Shown: positions 47,602 to 58,961, numbered from the stretch's first letter. The stretch is DNA of 64,000 nucleotides from Roseovarius sp. (GCA_027493545.1 JAOSKR010000002.1:186001-250000); one strand, 5' to 3'. Notes: generated from the letters alone by a model not told the origin. A program made the numbers and translations.

Positions 47602-49216
47602 ATGCCAAGAATCGCATTTGCAGATGTTTTGAAGAAATCTGCTCGCCACGCCGTGTTATCCGCGCCTATTGCCGTTGCCGGCCTGATAGTCGCCACCGCG
47701 CCGGCCAACGCCGAATCGGTGCTCAAGATCGTGCCCCATGCCGATCTGCGCAACGTCGATCCGATCTGGACGACGGCCTATATCACGCGCAACCACGGCT
47801 ACCTGGTTTTCGACACGCTCTTCGCGCTCGACGAGAATCTCGAGGTGCAGCCGCAGATGGCCTCCGGGCACGCGGTCAGCGACGACGGGCTGACCTATAC
47901 CATCACGCTGCGCGACGGGCTCGAGTTCCATGACGGCTCGCCGGTCACGGCCGAGGACGTGGTCGCCTCGATCCGGCGCTGGGGTGCGCGCGACGGCATG
48001 GGCCAGAAACTGATGCGCGTAACCGCCAGCCTCGAGGCCGCCGACGACAAGACCGTCGTGCTGACTCTGTCGGAGCCCTACGGGCTGGTACTGCAGTCGC
48101 TGGGCAAGATTTCCTCGAACGTACCCTTCATCATGCCCCGGCGCCTGGCCGAGACCGACCCCAACAAGCAGGTCGAGGAGATCATCGGCTCGGGCCCGTT
48201 CCGCTTCGTCGCCGACGAATGGCAGCCGGGCAACCGGGTGGTCTACGAGAAATTCGCCGGGTACGTGCCCCGCGACGAGCCCGCCAGCTATGCAGCCGGC
48301 GGCAAGGTCGCCAGGGTGGACCGGGTCGAATGGCGCTACATCCCCCGATGCCGCCACCGCAACCCGGGCGCTGTTGGCCGGCGAGGTGGACTATTACGAA
48401 CAGCCGGCCGTTGACCTGCTGCCGCTGATCAAGTCGGACCCGTCGATCAAAGTCGAGATTGTCGACCCGCTGGGAACGCAGGGCGTGATACGCTTCAACT
48501 TCAAGTACCCGCCCTTCGACAACAAGCTGGCGCGCCGGGCGGCGCTCTGGGCGGTGGAGCAGGCCGACTACATGTACGCGATCATGGGCGATCCGGCCTA
48601 TTTCAAGGAGTTCTGCGGCGCCTATTTCATGTGTGGCGGCCCCTACGAGACCGACATCGGCAGCGAGCCACTGCGCGAAAAGGATATCGACAAGGCCAAG
48701 GCGCTGCTGGCCGAATCCGGCTATGACGGCCGCGAGGTGCTGATCCTCGATCCCACCGACATTCCGGTAGCCCATGGCCGGGCGCTGGTCACCGCGCAGG
48801 CGCTGCGCGAGATCGGAATGAACGTCAAGCTGGTGGCGATGGACTGGGCGACGATGACTTCGCGCCGGACGGTGCGCGAGGCGCCCGAGAACGGCGGCTG
48901 GAACATCTTCCCGACCTGGTGGCTGGCCGCCGACCAGTTGAACCCGGTGACCAACATCTCGGTCGCGGCCTCGGGTGACACCGCCTGGTTCGGCTGGCCC
49001 GAAAACCAGAAGATCGAGGATCTGCGCAACGCCTTCGCCCGGGAGACCGATCCCGCAAAGCAAAAGGCGATCGTCGAAGAGCTTCAGGCCGAGCTTTACG
49101 ACTTCGTGCCCTACATCCCGACCGGCCAGTACTATCAGCCGACCGCCTTCCGCGATAACGTGAAGGGCGTGCTCGAGGCGCCGGTGCCGTTCTTCTGGAA
49201 CATCTCGGTCGAGTGA
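47602..49216 (+). CDS. dppA: Peptide ABC transporter substrate-binding protein
   Basis: About 537 residues, signal peptide ending near ATAPANAES. Family SBP_bac_5: VSDDGLTYTITLRDGLEFHDGSPVTAEDVVASI is the signature, and IIGSGPFRF follows. One extra C near 48345 breaks the frame; removing it gives YIPDAATATRALLAGEVDYYE. The start at 47602 has GGGAG upstream. Binds di- or oligopeptides (or a similar solute) in the periplasm for DppBCDF. Confidence 0.9.
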
Positions 49217-49283
49217 TCGCAGGAATGGCCGGCGGCGCGTGCCACGACCGCGCCGCCGGCCTGCAAACGGGGCTTGACCGGGC

Positions 49284-50225
49284 ATGTACGCATATATCAT
49301 TCGCCGCCTCATCGCGACAATTCCGACCATGGCGCTGGTCGCGGTCTTCGTCTTTCTGCTGCTGCATCTCAGCCCCAGCGACCCCGCCGCCATCATCGCC
49401 GGCGATTTCGCAACCGAAGAGCAGATCCTGAAAATCCGCGAACAACTGGGACTGACCGATCCGCTCTATCTCCAGTTCACGCACTGGCTGAGCAACCTGC
49501 TGCGGGGCAATCTTGGCACGTCGATCTATTCCGGCCTGCCGGTCACCACCCCTGATCGGGCAGCGGCTGGAGCCGACACTGATGCTGACGCTCTGCACTA
49601 TGGTGATCGCCATCAGCCCGGCGATCCCGCTCGGGGTCATCGCGGCGTGGAAAGTAGGCACTGGATCGACCGCGCGGTGATGACGCTGGCGGTATTCGGC
49701 TTTTCCGTTCCCGTCTTCGTGATCGGCTACCTGCTGATCCTCGGCGGCTCGCGAATGCTGGGGTGGTTTCCGGTGCAGGGATATACCAGCATTCTCGACA
49801 GCGTGCCGGGATTTCTGTCGCACATCACCTTGCCGGCGCTGACGCTTGGGGCTGTCTACATGGCGCTGATCGCGCGGATGACCCGGGCCACCATGCTTGA
49901 CGTGCTCAACGAGGACTATGTGCGCACCGCCTATGCCAAGGGGCTGGCCACGCGCAAGGTCCTGGTCAAGCATGCGCTCAAGAACGCGATGGTCCCAATC
50001 AGCACTACCATCGGGCTGGGCGTGGCGCTGCTCATCGGCGGCGTGGTGGTGACCGAAAGCGTCTTTGCCATCCCCGGTCTGGGACGGCTGACCGTGGACG
50101 CGGTGCTGCGCACCGACTATCCAGTGATTCAGGGCGTGATCCTGGTGTTTTCGTTCACCTATGTCCTTCTGAACCTGCTGATCGATATCAGCTATGTCCT
50201 GTTCGATCCGCGCATCCGGTACTGA
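49284..50225 (+). CDS. dppB: Peptide ABC transporter permease (DppB type)
   Basis: 313 residues, six helices. MYAYIIRRLIATIPTMALVAV at the start and the EAA-loop region YVRTAYAKGLATRKVLVKHALKNA with VTESVFAIPGLGRL are DppB motifs. Between about 49548 and 49660 the printed frame gives a Asp/His-rich, non-membrane stretch. Two compensating indels (one C too many, one base missing) restore LIGQRLEPTLMLTLCTMVIAIS and a normal helix. Confidence 0.88.
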   Translation: MYAYIIRRLIATIPTMALVAVFVFLLLHLSPSDPAAIIAGDFATEEQILKIREQLGLTDPLYLQFTHWLSNLLRGNLGTSIYSGLPVTTPDRAAAGADTDADALHYGDRHQPGDPARGHRGVESRHWIDRAVMTLAVFGFSVPVFVIGYLLILGGSRMLGWFPVQGYTSILDSVPGFLSHITLPALTLGAVYMALIARMTRATMLDVLNEDYVRTAYAKGLATRKVLVKHALKNAMVPISTTIGLGVALLIGGVVVTESVFAIPGLGRLTVDAVLRTDYPVIQGVILVFSFTYVLLNLLIDISYVLFDPRIRY

Positions 50226-50279
50226 ACCGGCCGCAAGCAACCCGGCCGCAACGAACAAGGCCAAAAGGAACAACCATTC

Positions 50280-51166
50280 ATGGGATTGCAAGTGCAGGAA
50301 TTGTCGTTCTCGGCCCGCCTCGGCCAACGCATGCGATCGTTGACCGAGTCGTTCCGCCGAAACCCGACGATGCTGTTCGGCATGGCGGTGTTGCTGCTGA
50401 TGGCGGCGCTCGCCTTTGTCGCGCCCCCTGGCTGGGTCTGCCTGACCCGATGCAGCAATCGCCGCGCGACCGGCTGCAGGCGCCCTCGGCCGCGGCGCTC
50501 TTCGGAACCGACATGTACGGGCGCGACCTCTTCAGCCGGGTCTTGCATGGCGGGCAGGTGTCGCTGGTGGTGGGGTTGTCGGTGGCGGCGCTCTCCACGG
50601 TGTTCGGCCTCACCATCGGGCTGGTGTCGGGCTTCATGCGCCGAATCGATGCGGTGATCATGCGGCTGATGGATGCGCTGATGTCGATACCCTCGATCCT
50701 GCTGGCGATCGCGCTGGTGGCGCTCTGGGGCAGCAGCGTGCCCAATGTCATCCTGGCGCTGACCATCCCGGAAATCCCGCGCGTGGTGCGGCTGGTGCGC
50801 TCGGTCGTACTGATGCTGCGCGATCAGCTCTATGTGCAGGCGGCCATCGCCTGCGGCACATCGACTCCGCGCATCCTGGTCCGGCACATCCTGCCCAATA
50901 CGATACCGCCGCTGATCGTGCAGGCCACCTATATCTGCGCGCAGGCGGTGATCTTCGAGGCGTATCTCAGCTTCGTTGGCGCCGGCACCCCGCCCGAGAT
51001 ACCGAGCTGGGGCAACATCATGGCCGAGGGGCGGATGTTCTTCTTCCAGTCGGTGGGTATCATCCTCTATCCCGGTGCGTTCCTGGCGCTGACGGTGTTC
51101 GCGATCAACACCTTCGGCGACGGGCTGCGCGATTCCCTCGATCCGCGCATGCAGCGGAGGGTCTGA
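50280..51166 (+). CDS. dppC: Peptide ABC transporter permease (DppC type)
   Basis: About 295 residues. FGTDMYGRDLFSRVLHGGQVSL and GLRDSLDPRM are DppC hallmarks. One extra C near 50425 separates the first 49 residues; removing it gives FVAPWLGLPDPMQQSPRDRL. Forms the membrane channel with DppB. Confidence 0.9.
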
Positions 51167-51170
51167 CGCC

Positions 51171-52222
<1,052 letters not shown>

Positions 52223-52226
<4 letters not shown>

Positions 52227-53198
52227 TCATGACATCCGAGCCCCCTTCTCGAGGTCGTCGACCTGACCAAGCATTTCCCGATCCGTGGCGGGCTGCGCAA
52301 TCGCGAGCAGGCGCGCGTCTATGCCGTCGACGGGGTGTCGTTTTCGGTCGGTACTGGCGAAACTCTCGGCATCGTCGGGGAGTCAGGCTGCGGCAAGTCG
52401 ACCACCGGCAAGGTGATCCTGCGCCTCGAGGAACCCACCAGCGGGCGCGTCCTGCTCAAGGGCAAGGACATAACGGGGATTTCCCGGCGCGAGATGCACC
52501 CGTACCGCCGGCAGATGCAGGTGATCTTCCAGGATCCCTATGCTTCGCTCAACCAGCGCATGCGCGCCGGCGACATCGTCGGCGAACCGCTGGGCAACTA
52601 TGCCGGCCTTACCGCCGCCGAGCGGCGCGCGAAGGTGGCGCAGCTCTTCGAAAAGGTCGGGCTGCGACAGGACGCGATGCACCGCTTTCCCTACGAGTTC
52701 TCGGGCGGCCAGCGCCAGCGGCTGGGAATTGCGCGGGCGCTGGCGCTCAACCCCGAGATCATCATCGCCGACGAACCCGTCTCAGCCCTCGACGTCTCGG
52801 TGCAGGCGCAGGTGATCAACCTGATGATGGATCTGCAGCAGGAACTGGGGCTTTCCTATCTCTTCATCGCCCACGACCTGGCGGTGGTACAGCATATCAG
52901 CCACCGCATCGGGGTGATGTACCTGGGCAAGCTGGTCGAGATCACCGACAAGCGCAGCCTCTTCCGCGCGCCCCAGCACCCCTATACCGAGGCGCTGCTG
53001 GCCTCGGTGCCGGTCCCCGACCCGCGCCGGCGCAAGACCCGCACCGTGCTCAAGGGCGACGTGCCCAGCCCGATGAAGCCGCCGCGGGGCTGCAATTTCA
53101 ACACCCGCTGCCCGATCGCGGTCGAACGCTGTTTCAGGGAGGAGCCGCCCCTGCGCGAGGTCGCGCCGGGACACATGGCCGCCTGCCACCTGCGCTGA
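52223..53198 (+). CDS. dppF: Peptide ABC transporter ATP-binding protein (DppF type)
   Basis: About 325 residues. Walker [13 protein letters not shown]-loop [12 protein letters not shown], signature [15 protein letters not shown], Walker [14 protein letters not shown]-terminal Cys motif [16 protein letters not shown]. One extra C near 52244 breaks the first ten codons ([13 protein letters not shown] when removed). Pairs with DppD. Confidence 0.92.
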
Positions 53199-53229
53199 GC
53201 CCATCCGAACGCCAAGGAAAGCCCACCCC

Positions 53230-54360
53230 ATGACCCAACTGACCGGAACCGAACTGACGCGCAGCCTGATCGCCTTCGACACCATCAGCCCGCCGGGCAA
53301 CGAGGCCGATTGCGCGCGCCATATCGCCGGACTGCTCGAGCCGGCGGGCTTTCGCATCACCTGGCATGACTGGCAGCCCGGGCGCCCCAACCTGATCGCC
53401 ACCCTGCCGGCAACCGAGACCGCGACGCGCGACGCCATCGTCTATTCCGGTCATCTCGACACCGTGCCGCTGGGCCGGGCCGAGTGGGGTTTCGATCCCT
53501 TCGCAGGCCAGATCAGCGACGGCCGGCTTTACGGGCGCGGCAGCTCGGACATGAAGAGCGGCGTCGCGGCCTGCATCATGGCGGGCCTCGCGCTGGCGCG
53601 CGAGCCGGTGCGCCAGGCCGAGGTTCGCCTGATCTTCAGCGCCGCGGAGGAGACCGGCTGCGAGGGAGCGCTCGGGCTGGCCGGGCGGCCCGACCTGCTC
53701 GGCAGTTGCGCCGCGCTCATCGTCGCCGAGCCTACCGACAACCGGCCCTTCGTGGGCCACAAGGGCGCGCTCTGGCTGTCGCTCGTGCATCGCGGCGTGA
53801 CCGCGCACGGCTCGATGCCCGAAAAGGGCCGCAATGCCATCCTCGCCGCCTGCGCCTCGATCGAGACGCTGCGCGGCTTCGATTTCGGGGTGACGGCGCA
53901 TCCGGTGATGGGCGGGCCCTCGCTCAACGTGGGCACCATGTCGGCGGGGATGAACGTCAACTCGGTCCCCGATCTGGCGCGCGTCGGCGTCGACATCCGT
54001 TCGACCGTGGGCCAGAGCAATGCCGGCATCCGCGATGCCCTGGCCGCGGCGCTGGACGACGGCGTCGAGATCGCGACGCTTACCGACATGGATCATGTCT
54101 ATACCGATCCCGACGACCCTTGGATGAAGCGGGTCTTCGCCACCGTGGCCGAGGTGACCGGCACCGCGCCCGAGATCGAGACCGCCACCTATTTCACCGA
54201 CGCCTCGGTCCTGAAACCGGCGATGGGCGATCCTGCGACCCTGATCATGGGGCCCGGCGCGATGGCGATGGCGCACCAGACCGACGAGTATTGCGAAACC
54301 GCGCTCATGGACCCCTGCATCGAGGTTTTCACCCGTCTCGGCCGGGCGCATATCCTGTGA
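53230..54360 (+). CDS. M20-family peptidase (ArgE/DapE-like)
   Basis: 376 residues, intact. SGHLDTVPLG, RGSSDMKSGVA, AAEETGCEG and EPTDNRP carry the zinc ligands and the general-base Glu; the late His is in MAMAHQTDEY. It hydrolyses amide bonds of N-acyl amino acids or dipeptides. It sits 32 bases after the Dpp genes, so it probably acts on the imported compound. Confidence 0.87.
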   Translation: MTQLTGTELTRSLIAFDTISPPGNEADCARHIAGLLEPAGFRITWHDWQPGRPNLIATLPATETATRDAIVYSGHLDTVPLGRAEWGFDPFAGQISDGRLYGRGSSDMKSGVAACIMAGLALAREPVRQAEVRLIFSAAEETGCEGALGLAGRPDLLGSCAALIVAEPTDNRPFVGHKGALWLSLVHRGVTAHGSMPEKGRNAILAACASIETLRGFDFGVTAHPVMGGPSLNVGTMSAGMNVNSVPDLARVGVDIRSTVGQSNAGIRDALAAALDDGVEIATLTDMDHVYTDPDDPWMKRVFATVAEVTGTAPEIETATYFTDASVLKPAMGDPATLIMGPGAMAMAHQTDEYCETALMDPCIEVFTRLGRAHIL

Positions 54361-54361
54361 C

Positions 54362-54535
54362 ATGGGCGCGCGAAGCCATTGCCTGAACTGCGGCCGCCCA
54401 TTGGACCGCCGCGCCCCGGTCTGCCCCGGCTGCGGGGCGGCGCAGCCGCTGCGGCCGCTGGGCGGGATGATCGCCCTCGTCGTCCTTCTCGCCGGGCTCG
54501 TGGTCGCGACTGCCATCGCGGTTCTCGGCCGCTGA
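54362..54535 (+). CDS. 57-residue zinc-ribbon membrane protein
   Basis: ATG overlaps the end of the M20 gene (TGACATGG). The protein has two CxxC pairs, CLNCGRPLDRRAPVCPGC, as in a zinc ribbon, then a single hydrophobic helix (GGMIALVVLLAGLVVATAIAVL) ending at GR. No frame break and no rival frame. The structure resembles other small zinc-ribbon TM proteins of unknown function. Its place between two peptidase genes hints at a regulatory or assembly role at the membrane. It may also be a chance frame, but the paired Cys motifs and the TM segment argue for a real gene. Confidence 0.6.
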   Translation: MGARSHCLNCGRPLDRRAPVCPGCGAAQPLRPLGGMIALVVLLAGLVVATAIAVLGR

Positions 54536-54571
54536 CCGGCGCCGATCCCTGCCACCGAAGAAAAGAGACCC

Positions 54572-55714
54572 ATGACCCAAGATCCCCTCAGCCTGCCCTT
54601 TGACAGTGACGAGATGCTGGCCGGCCTGCGCCCCTGGATCGAGACCGAGAGCCCCAGTTTCGACGCCGCCGCGGTCAACCGCATGATGAACCTCGTCCAG
54701 CACGAGCTGGCGGTGCTCGGCGCCCGCACCGAACGCATCCCCGGCCGCCAGGGTCTGGGCGACAGCCTGCGCGCGGCGATTCCGCATCCGCGCGCGGGCG
54801 AAGGCGGTATCCTGCTGCTGGGACATCTGGACACCGTCCATCCCCTCGGTACGCTGGCGGCGCTGCCGTTTCGCCGCGATGGCAAGCTCTGTTACGGCCC
54901 CGGCCTTCTGGACATGAAGGGCGGCAACTACGTCTATCTCGACGCCCTGCGCAAGCTGCTTGCAGCCGGGATCGAGACGCCGCTGCCGGTCACCGTGCTC
55001 CTCACCCCCGACGAAGAGATCGGCAGCCCCTCGACGCGCCCGCTGATCGAGGCCGAGGCCCGGCGGCACCGTTTCATCCTGGTGCCCGAACCTGCCTGCC
55101 CGGACGGCAGCGCGGTGATCGGGCGCTATGCCATCGCCCGGTTTTCGCTGCAGACCCGCGGCCGGCCCAGCCATGCCAGCTGGACGCTCGACGAGGGCCG
55201 CTCGGCGATCGCGGAAATGGCGCGCAAGGTGGCCGAGATCGAGGCGATGACCACCGAGGACTGTTCCTTTTCGGTCGGCGTCATCCGCGGCGGGCAGTGG
55301 GTCAACTGCGTCTCGTCGGTCTGTGACGCCGAGGTGTTGAGCATGGCCAAGACACAGGATCTGCTCGACGAGGGCGTGGCCCGGATGTTGGCCCTGGGAC
55401 AGGACGGCGGCGAGGTGGCGCTCGAGGTCCGGCGCGGTGTCACCCGCCCGGTCTGGGCACCCGACCAGCCCGGCACGATGGCCATGCTCGAGGTCGCGCG
55501 CGCCATCGCCGCCGAGATCGGATTCGATCTGCCCGCCTGCTCCGCAGGTGGCGGATCGGACGGGAATTTCACCGGCGCGCTGGGTCTCGCCACGCTCGAC
55601 TCGATCGGACTGAGGGGCAGGGGGCTGCACACGCTCGATGAACACATCGAGGTCGATAGCCTGGCGGAGCGGGCGCGGCTGGCAGCGGGACTCTTCTGCC
55701 GGCTCGGGGCTTGA
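54572..55714 (+). CDS. M20-family peptidase (carboxypeptidase G2 / AcyI-like)
   Basis: 380 residues, intact. GHLDTVHPLG, GPGLLDMKGG, LTPDEEIGSPSTR, VPEPA and the late His in GRGLHTLDEHIE hold the zinc site. GHLDTVHP and TPDEEIGS resemble carboxypeptidase G2-type enzymes, which release glutamate or other amino acids from N-acyl conjugates. Last gene of the peptide module, right before the recombinase remnant. Confidence 0.86.
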   Translation: MTQDPLSLPFDSDEMLAGLRPWIETESPSFDAAAVNRMMNLVQHELAVLGARTERIPGRQGLGDSLRAAIPHPRAGEGGILLLGHLDTVHPLGTLAALPFRRDGKLCYGPGLLDMKGGNYVYLDALRKLLAAGIETPLPVTVLLTPDEEIGSPSTRPLIEAEARRHRFILVPEPACPDGSAVIGRYAIARFSLQTRGRPSHASWTLDEGRSAIAEMARKVAEIEAMTTEDCSFSVGVIRGGQWVNCVSSVCDAEVLSMAKTQDLLDEGVARMLALGQDGGEVALEVRRGVTRPVWAPDQPGTMAMLEVARAIAAEIGFDLPACSAGGGSDGNFTGALGLATLDSIGLRGRGLHTLDEHIEVDSLAERARLAAGLFCRLGA

Positions 55715-55779
55715 TGCCGCAGGAGCGGCTGCAATCGGCCAGTGCCCGCCGACGCGGGACGAAAAACGCCGCGGGCTCA

Positions 55780-56266
55780 TACCCGGGCATCAGTCCCGCC
55801 GCCCTGCTCCTCGGCAACTTCCGCGACGAGACCGGTGACCGGCTCACGCCGACGCATACCCGGCGGCATGGACGGCGGCTGCGGTATTACGTCTCCAACC
55901 GGCTGATCTCGGGCGGTGCCGTTCGCACAGGGTGGCGCTTGCCGGCGCCGCGGCGTCGAGATGAAGATCGTCGCGGGAGAAAGATCGCCGGCGCCCGACA
56001 TGGCAATGGTCCGCGCCCTCGGGAACGCGCATCGCTGGGCCGCCATGCTGACGTCTGGTTTCGCTCTCAAGGACATCGCCGACCGCGAGGAATTCTCCGA
56101 AAGCCATGTCGGGCGCATCATCCCGCTCGCGACGCTCTCGCCGAGGATTCAGGACGCGATCGTCTCCGGCGCGCAGCCGTTTGAGCTCAACCTCGAAACC
56201 CTCGTTCGCGCCCGGCTGCCGCTCGATTGGTCCGACCAGGAGCTGCGCTTCGGACACGCCGCCTGA
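55780..56266 (+). pseudogene. Serine recombinase, C-terminal remnant (repeat R2)
   Basis: LLLGNFRDETGDRLTPTHTRRH and RRLRYYVSNRLISGG are the recombinase zinc-ribbon region (without its Cys pairs), then in a second frame RNAHRWAAMLTSGFALKDI-type sequence, SESHVGRIIPLATLSPRIQ and LETLVRARLPLDWSDQE give the helix-turn-helix tail and a stop at 56266. The catalytic domain is missing. A frame break lies at about 55950. Closely related to the remnant at 15.7-16.0 kb but keeping a longer linker. Confidence 0.6.
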
Positions 56267-56645
56267 CGCCTTCCCTGTTCCTTGCGGCCGGTTCCCTGAT
56301 CTTCCCTGAATATTCCCTGTTCGGCGTCAGAAATTCCCTGTTCCGAAACGCAGGGAATTTGCCCGCAAGTCTCTGTTATGCCTCGGAGATTCCAGGTCAT
56401 CGCCGCAGGATTCGGGCTCAAATCGGTGAAATTCCCTGTAAATTGCATGTTATCAGGGAAATCCCCGAAAACCTCACCCGAAAACCTCACCGGCCAAACA
56501 GGGTACCTGAGACCGGGCCCCAATTTGGGCCGGGGGCGCGCTTCACGGTGAGTCTCGGATCCACATGCACGGCCCCAAGTGCCCGGAATGTCGGGAGAAT
56601 TCGAGGCCGTTTCGGTACAGGGAAATGAGACAGGGGTCGGTGGCG
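55892..56645 (+). repeat. Long direct repeat R2
   Basis: Counterpart of R1 (15669-16375), same orientation. It carries the TTCCCTG cluster at 56272-56470 and ends GAGACAGGGGTCGGTGGCGG, part of the tRNA-Ser-adjacent string, where the IS6 element takes over. About 40 kb lie between R1 and R2. Confidence 0.85.
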
Positions 56646-56647
56646 GC
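56267..56647. other. Non-coding TTCCCTG cluster
   Basis: At least eight copies of TTCCCTG or CAGGGAA occur in about 200 bases, some as inverted pairs around CAGGGAATTT. No gene is seen. The same cluster occurs at 16003-16200. Confidence 0.6.
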
Positions 56648-57457
56648 GCTGTCAGACGGATGCGAACCAGTCTCCGTCAGGACAGTGACGCTGTCCCTTA
56701 TGCCGCGCAGAGACCGCGCCACTCGGCGAGAGCGGTGGCGCGGTTCTGTTTGAAAATGTGCCAGCTGGAGAGACTGCGTTCCTGGTTGAAATGGTTGCAT
56801 ACGGAGGAGTAGACGGCGGCGAATTTCTGCAGGTTTCGCATCCGCCGGAAGCGGGACATGGCGCGTTCTCGTCGTCGGAAGGGCAGGTGGGAATTCTCGG
56901 CACGATTGTTCATCCAGCGCCCGGTTTGCTGCCGATCGGCGTTTCCGATCTCCTTCATGGCGGCGCCGTAGGAGCGCAGCTTGTCGGTGACGATCTGTTC
57001 CGGCCGACCGTAGCGTTTCATCAATTTCCTGAGGAATTTCAACGCCGCCTTGCGATCGCGGCGCTTGGTGACCAAGGTCTCGAGTACCTCGCCCTCGTGG
57101 TCACGGCTCGCCACATGTAATGCGTCTCGCCGTTGATCTTCACGAAGACCTCGTCGAGGTGCCATTGCCAGTTCGAGTGGGCGCGCATCCGCTGGACCCC
57201 GGTCTTGCGGATCTCGGAGGCGAACAGGGGACCGAACCGCATCCACCAAAACCGGACGGATTCATGGCTGACGTCGATGCCGCGCTCGTGCAGAAGGTCC
57301 TCGACGTTGCGCAACGAGAGCGGGAACCGGACATACATCATGACCGCCAGGCGGATGATCTCGGGGTTGGTCCGGAAATAGCGAAAAGGGTTGGGCTTGC
57401 TCATTCCGGCAGGCTACGGGGTCCCTGTTGCAGCGCAAGCCGCATCGCCTTGACACC
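56648..57457 (-). mobile_element. IS6-family element, nearly whole
   Basis: About 810 bp, the usual size. Imperfect terminal inverted repeats: GCTGTCAGACGGATGCG at the left and, reading inward from the right end, GGTGTCAAGGCGATGCG (12 of 17 match). It carries one transposase gene. The left end cuts the R2 repeat within the tRNA-adjacent string. Confidence 0.78.
56698..57404 (-). CDS. IS6-family transposase
   Basis: About 235 residues. MSKPNPFRYFRTNPEIIRLAVMMYVRFPLSLRNVEDLLHERG is the N-terminal region; DDE residues lie in WHLDEVFVKI, IVTDKL and NRAENSHLPFRRRE. One G is missing near 57101 (minus strand GTGACC; GTGGACC restores WRAVDHEGEVLETLV), so as printed the gene is split. Transposes by replicative cointegrate formation in this family, leaving directly repeated IS copies. 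Confidence 0.85.
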
Positions 57458-57620
57458 TCCGTTAACCTCGATGTTCATCTTCGCCTCCGCAGTTCAGTGT
57501 CAATTACGAGCCGTATTGACGCTGCGACCTGCGGTTTCCCCGATGCGCGGGGTGCGATGACCTCAAGATACAATCGAATCCGGGTTTGTAAAGACACCTA
57601 CGAAAATTCCGCCAGAACCA
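57458..57620. other. Spacer between the IS6 and IS5 elements
   Basis: About 160 bases with no gene or repeat that I can support. Confidence 0.5.
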
Positions 57621-58452
57621 GGGTCAGGACCCATTGATTTTGGGGCGAACATCTGAATCACTGTTCTGAAAAAGGAGCGGTGACATGGGCGATCTCTTTT
57701 GGCTGACGGACGAGCAGATGGCGCGTCTCGAACCTTTCTTTCCAAAGCCCCACGGCAAGCCCCGTGTCGATGACAAGCGTGTGCTCAGCGGTATTATCTT
57801 CATTAATCGCAATGGCTTGCGGTGGCGCGATGCCCCTGCGGCGTATGGCCCGCCCAAGACGCTCTACAACCGCTGGAAACGGTGGAGCGACAAGGGCATC
57901 TTCGCCCGGATGCTGCTGGAGCTGGCGGACCAAGGGCAGCAAACCGACACGCTGATGATCGACGCGACCCATTTTAAGACCCATCGCACCGCCTCAAGCC
58001 CGGGCTTGAAAAAGGGGGGCGCGGTCGCCTGATCGGGCGCACGAAGGGCGGGATGACCTCCAAGCTGCATGCCGTCACGGATGCTTTGGGCCGCCCCTTG
58101 CGGATGTTTCTGACGGCAGGCCAGCGCAGCGATTACATCGGCGCTCGGGCCTTGCTGGACGGTTTGCCGCCTGCCAGACACATGCTCGCGGATCGGGGCC
58201 ATGACGCGGATTGGTATCGCGAAGAGCTTGAAAGCAAGGGGATCAAACCGTGCATCCCATCGCGAAAGGGGCGCAAAGTTCCTATCCCGCACGACGAGGC
58301 CCGTTACCGGCAGCGCCACAAAATCGAGAATGCCTTTGCTCGTCTCAAAGACTGGCGACGCGTGGCAACTCGCTACGACAGATGCCCCAAGGTCTTCCTG
58401 TCAGCCTGCGCTCTTGCCGCCATCGTCATGTTCTGGCTATGAGTCCTGACCC
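57621..58452 (+). mobile_element. IS5-family element, IS427 group
   Basis: About 832 bp with terminal inverted repeats GGGTCAGGACCCAT and GGGTCAGGACTCAT (13 of 14). It holds two overlapping-type reading frames that form one transposase, as is normal for the IS427 group. Confidence 0.87.
57685..58442 (+). CDS. IS427-group transposase (two frames)
   Basis: First frame 57685-58032 starts MGDLFWLTDEQMARLEPFFPK and holds the first Asp in MIDATHFKTHRTAS. Second frame 58053-58442 starts MTSKLHAVTDALGRPL and holds LADRGHDAD and the Glu region KIENAFARLKDW. A run of five A and six G near 58005-58015 joins them. A -1 shift there gives KKGGRGRLIGRTKGGMTSK. This group is known to use -1 frameshifting, so the break may be programmed, although the window's many homopolymer errors are an alternative. 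Confidence 0.87.
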
Positions 58453-58961
58453 CAGGCCGCTTCTAAAGAGGATGCTTTTGCCTGTTCCGGCACAGTAACA
58501 GGCCCTGTTTTGCCGCTTGCTGCGCCTGTTTTGCGTCAAAACAGGCCTGTTTTGCCAAGAAACAGGAAACCATCCAGAATTGCCGGCCATATCATTGAAT
58601 TCAAATGAATAAATAATCTGGAGACGACAGGCGCTCGCATGGATCCTCCTGTTTTTTAACCCGATCGGGCGAAAATTCCCTGTTCCTGGTCAAGGAACAG
58701 GGGCCGGACAACTGCAGACTGGCTCCACGGGCTTGGGCTGGTTTTCGAAAAAAGGCCCGGGGCATTGCCTGCAAATCTCTGGCAACCAGGCAGGTCTCAT
58801 GAAAACCGAACCGTGCAAAACGGCCCGCTGAGACTCGGCTCGATGTCGCGAGCGAACTCGGAAAAACGGTGCGTCTCACCCCGCCTATGCAGTTTGCAAG
58901 GCGCCGGAAACACGCGAAAATTCGAACGGAAAACGCACGGTGTCAGAGAGACCGGGGTCGC
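58453..58961. other. Non-coding region with CCTGTTTTG repeats before tRNA-Ser
   Basis: Between 58485 and 58575 the strings CCTGTT, CCTGTTTTG and AAACAGG recur in both directions, including AAACAGGCCTGTTT-like palindromes. Further on TTCCCTGTTCC and GGAACAGGGG (58676-58702) form an inverted pair. This recalls the TTCCCTG clusters of R1 and R2. No gene is supported. The tRNA-distal part of the attachment repeat starts at 58948. Confidence 0.55.

Noticed and set aside
58485..58575. A CRISPR array suggested by CCTGTTTTG repeats
   Set aside because: Units are too short, irregularly spaced and on both strands, with no constant-length spacers and no cas genes.
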